A DNA stretch of 64,000 nucleotides from Bradyrhizobium lupini. Its GTDB lineage: Bacteria; Pseudomonadota; Alphaproteobacteria; Rhizobiales; Xanthobacteraceae. The position numbers and the translations under genes are program-made. The notes under the pieces were generated by a model that searched no databases, was not told where the DNA came from, and saw only the letters and a program-made list of their open reading frames with translations. Positions 52,385-59,664 of the stretch are shown here, piece by piece. Location of the stretch: assembly GCF_040939785.1 (NCBI RefSeq), contig NZ_CP162553.1, positions 434,001 to 498,000 on the forward strand, given 5' to 3'. Numbering within the stretch: position 1 is the stretch's first letter; each line of letters opens with the position of its first letter.

Positions 52385-52699
52385 ATGAAGCGCGCTCTGC
52401 TCGTTGTTGCGATCTTGCTGTGCAGCTCGCCTGGCTGGTCCGATCCTGTGCGAGCACCTAACGGCACCGATGCGTTCTTTGGCCTGGGATGGGCTGCGGC
52501 GGCCGACAAGATCTGCGGCCTGAAGACCTACCGGATCATCCTGGTTGGCGCGAAGGCGGCCGGCCTCACCGACCAGGAGATCGCCGACAACGCCTGGAAG
52601 GTAGCGGAGAGTGCCGTCGAGGCAGCCCAGGAGGTTCACACCATCGGTCGCGACAAGTGGTGCGCCAACTACCGCCGCGGCATCCTCACCGGTAGGTAG
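52385..52699 (+). CDS. Small secreted protein
   Basis: 104 residues: signal peptide MKRALLVVAILLCSSPGWS, then a short helical domain (AFFGLGWAAAADKICGLKTYRIIL... EIADNAWKVAESAVEAAQEV) with two Cys. ATG at 52385 is preferred over an earlier in-frame start. Related in style to the exported protein at 54069-54440 (both small, helical, with two Cys). Function unknown. Confidence 0.65.
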   Translation: MKRALLVVAILLCSSPGWSDPVRAPNGTDAFFGLGWAAAADKICGLKTYRIILVGAKAAGLTDQEIADNAWKVAESAVEAAQEVHTIGRDKWCANYRRGILTGR

Positions 52700-52700
52700 T

Positions 52701-52725
52701 CAACGCGGAGCGCTCGCTACACTTG
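52701..52725. repeat. Recurrent 25-bp intergenic motif, copy 2
   Basis: Core CGCGGAGCGCTCGCTACACT, the best-conserved copy, beginning one base after the stop of the upstream gene and 54 bases before the GTG start at 52779. Confidence 0.7.
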
Positions 52726-52778
52726 CATGCCTCCGGCCCACCTGCAAATGTGGGTTCCTGAGGCAGGGGCATCGGCAA

Positions 52779-53702
52779 GTGGACTATCACCTGGAGCGCG
52801 GTTTGCGGCTGCACACGCGGCCGAAGTACAAGAACCTGTACAGTTGGGCGATCAACGAGATCGACGCGAATGGAAATCGGGTCGGCGAAGATCTGATCCC
52901 TTGGGCCTGGTCGCTGTACTTCATCGCCACTTCCTGCGCTCTTAGCGATAGCATCGACCTGAAGACCAAGTACGGGTCGCGGGACGATGCGCTTCCCATC
53001 CCGGAGATCACCGAGCGCCAAGTCATCTCCGTGCAATTGCGCCCGCGGGATGAGGACTATTGGGGGTCCGGAACAAAGTTCTCAATGTTCGGCACAGACA
53101 GGGCCATCAACTCTTTCGAATTGGCCATTGAACCGCTCGCCAACCCGGCAGAACAGGAAAACTGCACGGCCTGGGGCTCCGTGTCGTACACAGCAGAGGT
53201 CGACTTCAGAAATTCGACTACTGACGACTGCGTGGTTTTCTATCTGGCGGTCAAGCCGGATACGTTCGCCCGATATGCCGCGAAAGTCGCAGCCGGATCT
53301 GTCGATGAGATCGCCTTCCGCATCGGGTCAGCGTCCGGCTTCTATGCAGAATGGAGTCCTGGCATCTCGACCAGCAGCGTGAAAGTTCTCACGCGAGGAG
53401 ACGAGCACGCGGTCCAGATTCCGGAAGGGCTGAAGTTCGAGCCGCCGCGGCTGGGCGAGGTTGGCGCAGCCGCGCTGTACATCAATCGCCGGCTTGAGTT
53501 TGCAAAGCGTGCGGCGGATACAGAGGACGATGATGAGCCGGCCCGCCCCGGCGGCACCGTGCTGGTGGCGCCAGAGCCGAAAGCGGCCGTCGCCGCACCC
53601 GAACCGCAGACCCTGAAGGCGCTGAGATCACTGAAGCGCGCTGCATGGTTCATCGTCAGCCTCCTCACGCTGATCTTCCTCGCCCTGGTGCTGAGGAGCT
53701 GA
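52779..53702 (+). CDS. Hypothetical protein with C-terminal membrane helix
   Basis: About 307 residues from a GTG (VDYHLERGLRLHT...) with AGGCAGGGG upstream; no ATG is suitable. The body is a soluble mixed alpha/beta region without recognisable motifs (NLYSWAINEIDANGNRVG, DEDYWGSGTKFSMFGTDR), followed by a Pro/Ala-rich linker and a C-terminal helix (AAWFIVSLLTLIFLALVL) leaving only RS outside: a tail-anchored topology. Function unknown. Confidence 0.6.
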   Translation: MDYHLERGLRLHTRPKYKNLYSWAINEIDANGNRVGEDLIPWAWSLYFIATSCALSDSIDLKTKYGSRDDALPIPEITERQVISVQLRPRDEDYWGSGTKFSMFGTDRAINSFELAIEPLANPAEQENCTAWGSVSYTAEVDFRNSTTDDCVVFYLAVKPDTFARYAAKVAAGSVDEIAFRIGSASGFYAEWSPGISTSSVKVLTRGDEHAVQIPEGLKFEPPRLGEVGAAALYINRRLEFAKRAADTEDDDEPARPGGTVLVAPEPKAAVAAPEPQTLKALRSLKRAAWFIVSLLTLIFLALVLRS

Positions 53703-53726
53703 GCGGCCGGCTGCTGGATCAGAGAA

Positions 53727-53751
53727 TGAGCGCGGAGCGCTCGCTACCCAC
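53727..53751. repeat. Recurrent 25-bp intergenic motif, copy 3
   Basis: Core CGCGGAGCGCTCGCTACCCA, 24 bases after the previous stop and about 110 bases before the next small open frame. Confidence 0.65.
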
Positions 53752-53859
53752 GGCGATTTGCAACTTTCACAGATCCGGTGAAGATCGGGTGTCGAGCCCG
53801 CCGGACCTCGACGGGCAGCTCAGGGCGCCCGAGGGGTGGCGGCGCCGAGGATCATCACG

Positions 53860-53973
53860 ATGATCAGGATCAAGATTGGCAAGTACGAACTGGAGTTCGA
53901 CGGCGCGTTGGGCATCTGCGCCTTCATGGTCGCCGCGTTCTGCATCACCGCTGTCAGGATGAGCGGAGTGTAG
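53860..53973 (+). CDS. Candidate 37-residue membrane protein
   Basis: ATG at 53860 (behind CCGAGG) to TAG at 53971-53973. The product has a charged N-terminus (MIRIKIGKYELEFDG) and a hydrophobic segment (ALGICAFMVAAFCITAV). It sits downstream of motif copy 3. Too short to be certain; the sensible amino-acid pattern and the ribosome site support it. Confidence 0.45.
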   Translation: MIRIKIGKYELEFDGALGICAFMVAAFCITAVRMSGV

Positions 53974-54068
53974 AACCGGCGAAGGAACCGGCAGCACAGA
54001 TGCCGGCGAGCCGCGGCGCACCTGGTTCTTTCAGGGCGAGGCCCTCGCCGGCCATTCGGCAGATCCCG

Positions 54069-54440
54069 CTACTGACCGGCGCTCTTGAGGGCCTGTTGCA
54101 GGATCATCTTGCAGAACATCACGGCGGTGTCGTCGTCGCTGAGTGTGTCGTTGGCCTGAGCGATGCCCTTCTCGGCGCCAAGCTTGTAGAACTCGGGGTA
54201 GTCACGCTTGGCGGCTTCCAGGACCGCGGCCGACCCCGGGTGCAGCTCCTCCCAGGTCGGCATACGGACGCCCTTCGAAAGGCAGAGGAAATGAGACCGG
54301 GCGAAGCCCTCGCTGGCCTCACCGATCGTGGTGGCAGTCTTCTCGGGTGTCTGCGCCATGGCCGGCGCGATGGAGGCAAGGACGGCGAGCGAGGCGAGGA
54401 CGAACTTCACGGCGGTGCTCCGGCGAATGGTGGCTTGCAT
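54069..54440 (-). CDS. Small exported protein
   Basis: 123 residues: signal peptide (STAVKFVLASLAVLASIAPAMAQ), then a helical mature domain with two Cys (HFLCLSKGVRMP, VMFCKMILQQ) and acidic residues. ATG at 54440; the in-frame sequence upstream runs through the 25-bp motif and is not coding. No recognised family. Confidence 0.7.
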   Translation of the reverse strand: MQATIRRSTAVKFVLASLAVLASIAPAMAQTPEKTATTIGEASEGFARSHFLCLSKGVRMPTWEELHPGSAAVLEAAKRDYPEFYKLGAEKGIAQANDTLSDDDTAVMFCKMILQQALKSAGQ

Positions 54441-54442
54441 TA

Positions 54443-54467
54443 TCAGCGCGGATCCTTCGCTACAATC
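54443..54467. repeat. Recurrent 25-bp intergenic motif, copy 4
   Basis: Core CGCGGATCCTTCGCTACAAT, directly upstream of the minus-strand gene starting at 54440. The stop TAG of the upstream minus-strand gene lies inside it, so that gene ends on the motif. Confidence 0.6.
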
Positions 54468-55006
54468 GGTTGGCGCGCCACGGCTTGTCGATCCAGGTGT
54501 CGATAACCCACTCAGGAAGGGGTACCGCTCCGGCCAGCGCACGACGAACAGTCTGCCGGACGTCGTAGTGGGTCCGTGCGTTGTCCTCGTCGATCAGTGT
54601 CGCGAGCACTCGCTCGAATCATCCAATCCTCAGATGGAATGTCACCAGTATCGACGCTCGGGAACGGATGTTCGCCCGGCACCAACGGAGTCATCACCCA
54701 GAGGGCTCCTTCCCTCGTCTCGATCGTGACCGAGGCCTCCGAAACTTCCACGGCCGTCACCTGTGTACGTGAGTTATCCGCAAAGGCGACGCTGACAACG
54801 TCACCGGCCTTAAGCTTGGGCGGCTCATAGCCTACGACATGGGCGTGAACATCAGGGTCAATACCGTTCCCTTCGCGATCTGCTTGAAGTTTGACTCCGC
54901 GTGCCAGACCATAAATTCGTCTCCAGGTTTCCGCGGCATCGCTGCCTCCGCACAGGTAGGAACAATTCAGATTTGCGACAACCTGGTTCCAGCCGCAGGC
55001 CGAGCT
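54460..55006 (-). pseudogene. Hypothetical protein, frame broken once, 5' end unclear
   Basis: The frame from 55006 gives sensible protein text (CGGSDAAETWRRIYGLARG, DPDVHAHVVGYEPPK, LKAGDVVSVAFADNSRTQVT, SVDTGDIPSEDW). After about 54619 the sensible text moves to another frame (FERVLATLIDEDNARTHYD, ALAGAVPLPEWVIDTWID) and ends at TAG 54460. The shift equals one extra base. No ATG or other good start is seen downstream of the TGA at 55007-55009, so there may be a further error upstream. The coding strength of both parts argues for a once-intact gene of about 190 residues. No family recognised. Confidence 0.55.
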
Positions 55007-55086
55007 TCAGGGCGATGGCGCGCGTCCAGCGTCCATGCGAAGTTCGTTGTCGAAGTAGTCGTAGGCAGAGCCAATGGGAGATGAGC

Positions 55087-55272
55087 GTGGCTTTCAAACC
55101 AGATCTTTTCAGGAAAGAGCTTCGAGAATTGATCGACGGGCATCTCGGCCCATCGGCCATCTTCAAAGACTACCTCGATATATTCCTAGAGCTTGAGAGG
55201 GAACGGGACCGGCTCGGAGCTGAGGCGGATAAAGTCGGGGGCTTCACCATCGCGCCCGAGGAGACGGCGTAA
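55087..55272 (+). CDS. Small hypothetical protein
   Basis: 61 residues from GTG 55087 (GGGAG seven bases upstream); ATG at 55081 would be too close to it. Helical and charged, with LRELIDGHLGPSAIFKDYLDIF and ELERERDRLGAEAD: a short coiled coil. No family recognised. Confidence 0.5.
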   Translation: MAFKPDLFRKELRELIDGHLGPSAIFKDYLDIFLELERERDRLGAEADKVGGFTIAPEETA

Positions 55273-55684
55273 GCTGCGGCCAAGATGGGAGCGAGCGCTG
55301 ATGTTGCGGCGCGCGCAATTCGGATGTGCTTTTCGGTTGAATTGGCCGCGGTACTCCAACGGCAGGTACGCGGCTGCTCAGCACGAAACCGAACGCAGTG
55401 GGTCCTGCATGTGATCGGGTGTGCGTTGGCTCCTCCGTTGACCGTGCATCACGCAACGTGGAACACCCGCTGACTGCTCTGACGATCCGCCTCCATCCTA
55501 AGCAGCATCGCTGCGTGGGGGCTATCGTCCGCGTTCAAAAATTTGACGCCTGTCCGGGTTCGTGATACCCGTTTGACCATCATCGTTACCATTTGATCAG
55601 AAGCCCCGCCGTAGGTGGGGCTTCTCGTCGTCGTCTCGTCACGCCTCGGCAATCCCGCCGGGGCGTTTTTGTTTTGGAGGAGCC
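55273..55684. promoter_or_regulatory. Gene-free leader of the first RHH gene with two hairpins
   Basis: No credible gene in 55273-55590. AGAAGCCCC (55599-55607) pairs with GGGGCTTCT (55617-55625); CTCGTCGTCGTCTCGTC follows, then a second hairpin-like block CGGCAATCCCGCCGGGGCG with a T5 run (about 55648-55673), then GGAGGAGCC before the ATG at 55685. A similar two-part leader precedes the RHH gene at 57878. Confidence 0.55.
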
Positions 55685-55861
55685 ATGAACCGCCTTTTCT
55701 ACGATCCCAACACCGCGCGGCCTTACGTCGGTCTCAGGCTGTCAGCGCACCAACTGGCTGCGCTGGATGAAGCACGCCTGAACTTACGTCAAGGCAGGTC
55801 GGAGTTCGTGAGGCAGGCCATCGAGGAGCGCCTGCAACGGCTCCAGGCCGCCGCGAAGTAA
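55685..55861 (+). CDS. Ribbon-helix-helix DNA-binding protein
   Basis: 58 residues from ATG 55685, behind GGAGGAGCC. The beta-strand PYVGLRLSAHQLAAL and the two helices (ALDEARLNLRQ, SEFVRQAIEERLQRLQ) fit the CopG/Arc-type RHH fold. Probably a small repressor of neighbouring genes. A hairpin terminator follows the stop by 16 bases. Confidence 0.75.
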   Translation: MNRLFYDPNTARPYVGLRLSAHQLAALDEARLNLRQGRSEFVRQAIEERLQRLQAAAK

Positions 55862-55877
55862 CGAGCGCCAGAAACGA

Positions 55878-55909
55878 GAAAGCCCCAGCGCGCCAACGCC
55901 AGGGCTTTC
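55878..55909 (+). terminator. Hairpin terminator after the RHH gene
   Basis: GAAAGCCC (55878-55885) pairs with GGGCTTTC (55902-55909), and CGCGCC in the loop can pair further. Lies 16 bases after the RHH stop, before the next gene at 55962. Confidence 0.65.
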
Positions 55910-55961
55910 GAAATTAATCATCCTTTGGATGTTCAACCCTCGAAGATCGAACTGAAACAGT

Positions 55962-56396
55962 ATGCCTGAAAAATCCGAAAAAAACAACAGCAAGCGCACA
56001 TCTACGAAAGACAAAATGTTCACGAATCCGGATGGATCACCCTCCATCACGGCCGGCAGCAAATGCGCCTTCATGAACATGATCTTCGCGATGGATGACG
56101 AGGGATGGACTCCTGCGACGAAGACACTCGCCGTAACGTATTTCGACCTGTCCGAGAAGGAAGGGCGCGCCTTCGCTGGCAGGAAATATTTGAGCTTCAG
56201 GACGAAGGTTTCTCTCGACACGATCAGCACCGCTAACGGCGTCATCAAAAAATCCGGACTGTTTTCGATCAAGCAGCGCGCCAACAAGTCGGTCCTGGCC
56301 AAACCGAATATGGTTGCGATCGAGGCGGAGTATCAGAAGTACGTAGCTGACCATGCCGAATATAAGCGGCGCGAAGCCGAGGTCATGGAGCGATGA
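55962..56396 (+). CDS. Winged-helix protein, replication-initiator-like
   Basis: 144 residues. A basic N-terminus (SEKNNSKRTSTKDK) is followed by a winged-helix pattern: WTPATKTLAVTYFDLSEKE, FRTKVSLDTISTANGVIKK and SGLFSIKQRANK, with the spacing of HTH_36-type domains in phage and plasmid replication proteins. The C-terminus is charged and helical (EYQKYVADHAEYKRREAEV). It is followed immediately by arrays of 22-bp repeats, as in lambda O-type initiators whose gene contains the origin. Two TGA stops in the same frame (56394 and 56409) separate it from a further open segment. Confidence 0.6.
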   Translation: MPEKSEKNNSKRTSTKDKMFTNPDGSPSITAGSKCAFMNMIFAMDDEGWTPATKTLAVTYFDLSEKEGRAFAGRKYLSFRTKVSLDTISTANGVIKKSGLFSIKQRANKSVLAKPNMVAIEAEYQKYVADHAEYKRREAEVMER

Positions 56397-56418
56397 AGAC
56401 AATCGCGATGAGGATCTG

Positions 56419-56564
56419 ATGCCGGTGATGACCGGAACGACGTGCCGGTACCACCGGAATCTGGTGCCGGTACCACCGGAACGACGTGCCGGTCGGAAGA
56501 CGGAAAATCCGACTTTGGTGGACGGAATTTCCGACTTCGGTCGACGGAATTTCCGTCCCATAAT
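56419..56564. repeat. Two adjacent arrays of 22-bp iterons
   Basis: Array A: one diverged 23-bp unit at 56419-56441, then units at 56442-56463 and 56464-56485 with the shared core GTGCCGGTACCACCGGAA. Array B: units at 56499-56520, 56521-56542 and 56543-56564 with the shared core GACGGAATTTCCGACTTC. The period is exactly 22 bp in both. Because 22 is not a multiple of three, the conservation is at DNA level rather than protein level. Position right after a winged-helix initiator-like gene fits an iteron-type replication origin. Confidence 0.75.
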
Positions 56565-56777
56565 CGCTCGAAGGAAGCGCTCCACCCAACCCCTCCATAT
56601 GAACCCAAAGAAGAAATTCCTGGTCGCTCCGCTCCGGGCATGTCTGCGCACTCCTCTGAGAAGGAACACGCCTGTGGCGCTGGCCGGCATGGCAGTGATC
56701 CTGCGAACGACAACCAGCACTTCCAAGCCGCCAGCGGTGACGACGATCTCAACCGAGGCGTTGAGGTTGACGTCTAG
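56442..56777 (+). CDS. Possible C-terminal continuation or small ORF across the iterons
   Basis: An open frame in the same frame as the winged-helix gene, beginning with GTG at 56442 (VPVPPESGAGTTG) and running to TAG near 56777. The text from about residue 47 on (PTPPYEPKEEIPGRSAPGMS, NDNQHFQAASGDDDLNRG) looks like a disordered C-terminal tail and has plausible codon use. It could be the end of the winged-helix gene separated by frame errors, or a separate small gene, or only sequence between iterons. Confidence 0.35.
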   Translation: MPVPPESGAGTTGTTCRSEDGKSDFGGRNFRLRSTEFPSHNRSKEALHPTPPYEPKEEIPGRSAPGMSAHSSEKEHACGAGRHGSDPANDNQHFQAASGDDDLNRGVEVDV

Positions 56778-56897
56778 CCCATGACCGCAAGCCGGTGCTC
56801 TGCCTCCACCAGAGGCGCCACCGGCTGATCATCACCCACATCACGATCATCTCTCCCATGCCGGCCGCCAAAGCGCAGCGCCGATCGAAAGACATTC

Positions 56898-57365
56898 ATG
56901 ACCACCACGACCATCAGCCGGCCGTCACGACCGGCCGGGACCACCATCCGCCGCCGCTCCGACATCGACGACAAGGCGGCCGACCGGGACAAGCTGGCCG
57001 CGTTCGCCGCGACCATCGGTGCAGCAAAGACCAGCCTGAAGCGGGACACCTGTGGCGACTGGACCATCACCGGACTGACCGGCCATATCTCGACCGACGG
57101 CGCCGCGCTCCACGCCTACGTCGGCTTCACCAGCGCCAGAGCCTGGACCACCACCAAGCAAAAGCTCTGCTTCATGGCCGTCACCCAGGACGGAGATACG
57201 GAAGGCGTCCTGATGCTCCACCGGCCGCTGACACCGGGACAGGCCGAGACCTTGCGGACGGCCCTCAGGATCAGGAAGACACGGCCAATGTCTGACCGGA
57301 CGCTCGAAGCGCTGACCGTCGCTCGCCAGCGGAGCGAAAGAAGTCCCTGCTATGAGGCCGGTTAA
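56898..57365 (+). CDS. Hypothetical phage/island protein
   Basis: 155 residues: Arg/Thr-rich N-terminus (MTTTTISRPSRPAGTTIRRR), then a compact domain (DWTITGLTGHISTDGAALHAYVGFTSARAW, CFMAVTQDGDTEGVLMLHRPL). I recall close homologues as hypothetical proteins in rhizobial phages and islands. No enzyme motif is seen. The start at 56898 precedes a convincing protein; no good ribosome site is visible. Confidence 0.7.
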   Translation: MTTTTISRPSRPAGTTIRRRSDIDDKAADRDKLAAFAATIGAAKTSLKRDTCGDWTITGLTGHISTDGAALHAYVGFTSARAWTTTKQKLCFMAVTQDGDTEGVLMLHRPLTPGQAETLRTALRIRKTRPMSDRTLEALTVARQRSERSPCYEAG

Positions 57366-57877
57366 TCGGCCTTCCATGCGCTATTTGGACAGGAGAGCTA
57401 CCTCATCAGCCCGGACAGCACAAAACGCATCAGCGGGCCTCTGAGGGCCTTCAAACATCCACGGCTCCAAGCCAAGAGCCAGACGACAGGCCCACCAAGG
57501 GGATCACAATGACCGCGCATGGAAACATCTGCAATATCAATGGTATATGGGTATAGTGAGGTTTGCGGTATCCAAAGACCTCAATATCAGGAAGGCGGCT
57601 CCGCCCGCCTTACCTTAAGCATTAAAGAAGAATAACAATTTCAATGATTTACCAGTGCGGCATTTTTCATGCCAGAAACCCTAGACAAAGCCACCCTATG
57701 CGTATATACGCATAGATAACGTAGCGCTCAATACGACTAGATATTAGCGCTTCATATCAGACGTAGAACCCCGGCCCCCTCAGAGGGGCCGTTCTCGTCT
57801 CTGCACCACCATCAACGTCTCTCGTCCCGTCGCGCCACCCCGGCACGGCGGGATTTTGCGTTTAGGAAACAACGGAA
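57366..57877. promoter_or_regulatory. AT-rich gene-free stretch with hairpin, palindrome and leader of the second RHH gene
   Basis: No gene. AAGGCGG/CCGCCTT form a hairpin (57592-57611). The perfect palindrome CTATGCGTATATACGCATAG lies at 57696-57715. TAGCGCT is repeated at about 57722 and 57745. The 3' part (57766-57877) is a leader with hairpin GGCCCC-CTCAGA-GGGGCC (57773-57790), then TCTCGTCTCTG-type sequence, then the block CCCCGGCACGGCGGGATTTTGCG (57838-57860) and a ribosome site-like GGAAAC before the ATG. This is the lowest-GC part of the window. Confidence 0.6.
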
Positions 57878-58072
57878 ATGAAAACGAAGTTCTGCCCGGA
57901 GGCGGCGGAGTTAATTGGATCGCCCATGCGACCGGTGGCGTTCACGCTCCCGGTCGTGCTGGTCGCCGCGATCGACAAGGCCGCCGCCATTGATGACGCG
58001 AGCGCCCCCAATCGCTCCAGCCTCGTCCGCCGCGCCCTGGTTCAATTCTTGCGCCGGCAGGAGGCAGCGTGA
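57878..58072 (+). CDS. Ribbon-helix-helix-like small DNA-binding protein
   Basis: 64 residues: RPVAFTLPVVLVAAIDKAA (strand and first helix) and NRSSLVRRALVQFLRRQE (second helix with the RHH-type SSLVRRAL motif). Its stop overlaps the next start (TGATG), so the two are coupled. Sits behind a long leader similar to that of the RHH gene at 55685. Confidence 0.65.
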   Translation: MKTKFCPEAAELIGSPMRPVAFTLPVVLVAAIDKAAAIDDASAPNRSSLVRRALVQFLRRQEAA

Positions 58073-58464
58073 TGACCGTCTTGGAAATCAAGGGCGAGAC
58101 AAATGCCGCCGTCGTCATCAAAGGACTGCTTCAACAGCATGGCTTGCCTGACCTCAGCCCCGAGGGAATCGACGCTCTGTCCGCCCGGTTCTCGACCGGC
58201 CTTGTGCTCGGTCACGGAGTCGTCTCGCACGACGGTAAGCCCCTGATCGATGAACTGCAGGCACTCGCCAGCGCCCCGGAGAACGCACGTTTCTTCGCCA
58301 ATCTCGTCAAGGCCGATAAACCGGGCACGCTGACCGAACGCTACCGCGCAGAAATCGCCGCAAGCCGGAAGCAGGCCCGCATTACGGACTTTGATCTCGT
58401 TCGATACACGGGCGTCACTCGCGAGCACATGCAAGAACGGCAGCGCGCTGCCCAAGGACAATAA
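58072..58464 (+). CDS. Hypothetical protein
   Basis: 130 residues from ATG 58072, mostly helical: TVLEIKGETNAAVVIKGLLQQH, FSTGLVLGHGVVSHDGKPLIDELQAL, TLTERYRAEIAASRKQARI. No family recognised; coupled to the RHH gene and 12 bases before the next small gene, so part of one operon. Confidence 0.6.
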   Translation: MTVLEIKGETNAAVVIKGLLQQHGLPDLSPEGIDALSARFSTGLVLGHGVVSHDGKPLIDELQALASAPENARFFANLVKADKPGTLTERYRAEIAASRKQARITDFDLVRYTGVTREHMQERQRAAQGQ

Positions 58465-58476
58465 AGGAAACGACAA

Positions 58477-58758
58477 ATGAAAAGACCTGGAATCATCGCC
58501 CGCCAGACGGCCGCTCGGCTGAAAGGGGAACAGTATCAAGTTGACGATGACGTTAGGGCCGCCCGTGGCGCTGCCCTGAGCTTGTTCGATCTTCGCCACC
58601 GCAAGGCTGTAGCCGACCAGCGAGTTAAGGTAGCGCGCGACCGGCTGGAGTCCGTTGACGTGTTCGCGTTGCGAGCTGAGTTGGAAGCGGCGCGCACGGA
58701 GCAGGCCAGCATCGATCAGCAGTTGGCCGCGCTTGCGACCGACCAGATGGCCGGGTAA
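58477..58758 (+). CDS. Small coiled-coil hypothetical protein
   Basis: 93 residues; residues about 35-90 form a continuous charged helix (RHRKAVADQRVKVARDRLESV, LRAELEAARTEQASIDQQLAAL). Behind AAAGGAAACGACAA. Member of the operon that starts at 57878. Function unknown. Confidence 0.6.
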   Translation: MKRPGIIARQTAARLKGEQYQVDDDVRAARGAALSLFDLRHRKAVADQRVKVARDRLESVDVFALRAELEAARTEQASIDQQLAALATDQMAG

Positions 58759-58828
58759 TCGGATCGGACGGCGGTTCAGCTCTCTCCAGAGGCCGCCGTT
58801 CGCATCGGGAGGCGCGAAAAAGGTGATC

Positions 58829-59095
58829 ATGAGACTCGCGAAACTGCACGCCCTTGCAGTGGCTCTCGCCATGGTCGCGCCTCCCGCTCTTGCTGGCCCT
58901 TACTGCCAGCCGAGCAACGGTCGTGATCAGATCGCTAAAACCGGCAACGTGTGTCCGGTCGGATATCTGGCCTCGGGAACGTGCTGCGTCGCGCTCCATG
59001 CGGACTCGGCACGGGCCTTTGCCCGTTTACCCGGCCGCGCATGCCCGACCGGTTCATTCGCCAGTAGTGGCGTCTACTGCGTGTCGTTTCGCTAG
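58829..59095 (+). CDS. Small secreted Cys-rich protein
   Basis: 88 residues: signal peptide MRLAKLHALAVALAMVAPPALA, then six Cys in about 60 residues (YCQPSNGRD, NVCPVGYLASGTCCVAL, RACPTGSFASSGVYCVSF), implying disulphides and an extracytoplasmic role. The ATG at 58829 follows AAAAAGGTGATC. The gene end overlaps the stop of the convergent resolvase gene by 4 bases. Confidence 0.7.
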   Translation: MRLAKLHALAVALAMVAPPALAGPYCQPSNGRDQIAKTGNVCPVGYLASGTCCVALHADSARAFARLPGRACPTGSFASSGVYCVSFR

Positions 59096-59652
59096 GCGGC
59101 GGACTCCGGTCCTGTTTCCAGCGCACGATAGACGGATGCACGGCCGATCTTGAGTTGCTTCGCGATGGCTGCCGGGCCGACGCCGGCCGCTTTCAGCTCT
59201 CGTACCTTCGCCCCGTCGATCGACGGCTTACGGCCCTTGTAGACGTTGTTCGCTTTGGCCTTGGCGATTCCCTCAAGTTGACGCTCTTTCCGGAGGTTGG
59301 TTTCAAACTCCGCGAACACGCCAAGCATATCGAGGAACGCCTTGCCGGCTGCCGTGCTGGTATCGACCGACTGCTCAGTCGCCCTCAGAGCGGCACCCTT
59401 CGCTTTGATCTCGCGGACGATATCTTGAAGATCGCCGATTGACCGTGCCAGCCGGTCAACGCGAGTGACCACAAGCACGTCACCCTTGCGCATGAAGTCC
59501 AGCACCGTCCGAAGCTCATCGCGTCCCGCGGTCGTCGTGCCGGAGCGCTTTTCAGTCCTGATGATTTCACAGCCGGCAGCCCGGAGGGCATCCTCTTGGA
59601 TGGTCAGGTCCTGGTCGATGGTGCTGACGCGAGCGTATCCGATAACGGTCAT
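59092..59652 (-). CDS. Serine recombinase (resolvase/invertase family)
   Basis: 186 residues. Catalytic Ser10 in GYARVSTIDQ, further active-site segments (VVTRVDRLARSIGDL, FAEFETNLRKERQLEGI) and a C-terminal helix-turn-helix (AAIAKQLKIGRASVYRAL). Size and layout are those of Tn3-type resolvases and Hin-type invertases. A three-part res-like site lies directly upstream. ATG at 59652 is chosen over 59694, which would begin inside the res-like site. It resolves cointegrates, inverts a segment, or resolves dimers of a plasmid-like element. Confidence 0.92.
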   Translation of the reverse strand: MTVIGYARVSTIDQDLTIQEDALRAAGCEIIRTEKRSGTTTAGRDELRTVLDFMRKGDVLVVTRVDRLARSIGDLQDIVREIKAKGAALRATEQSVDTSTAAGKAFLDMLGVFAEFETNLRKERQLEGIAKAKANNVYKGRKPSIDGAKVRELKAAGVGPAAIAKQLKIGRASVYRALETGPESAA

Positions 59653-59664
59653 GGAGCGGGCCTC

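Noticed and set aside
55330..55410. tRNA-like stretch GGTACTCCAACGGCAGGTAC with a D-arm-like fold
   Set aside because: The D-arm can fold but no 5+7+5 anticodon arm, no T-arm and no matching acceptor stem follow.
56795..57295. His/Arg-rich open frame overlapping the gene at 56898
   Set aside because: Out-of-frame shadow of the convincing 155-residue protein.
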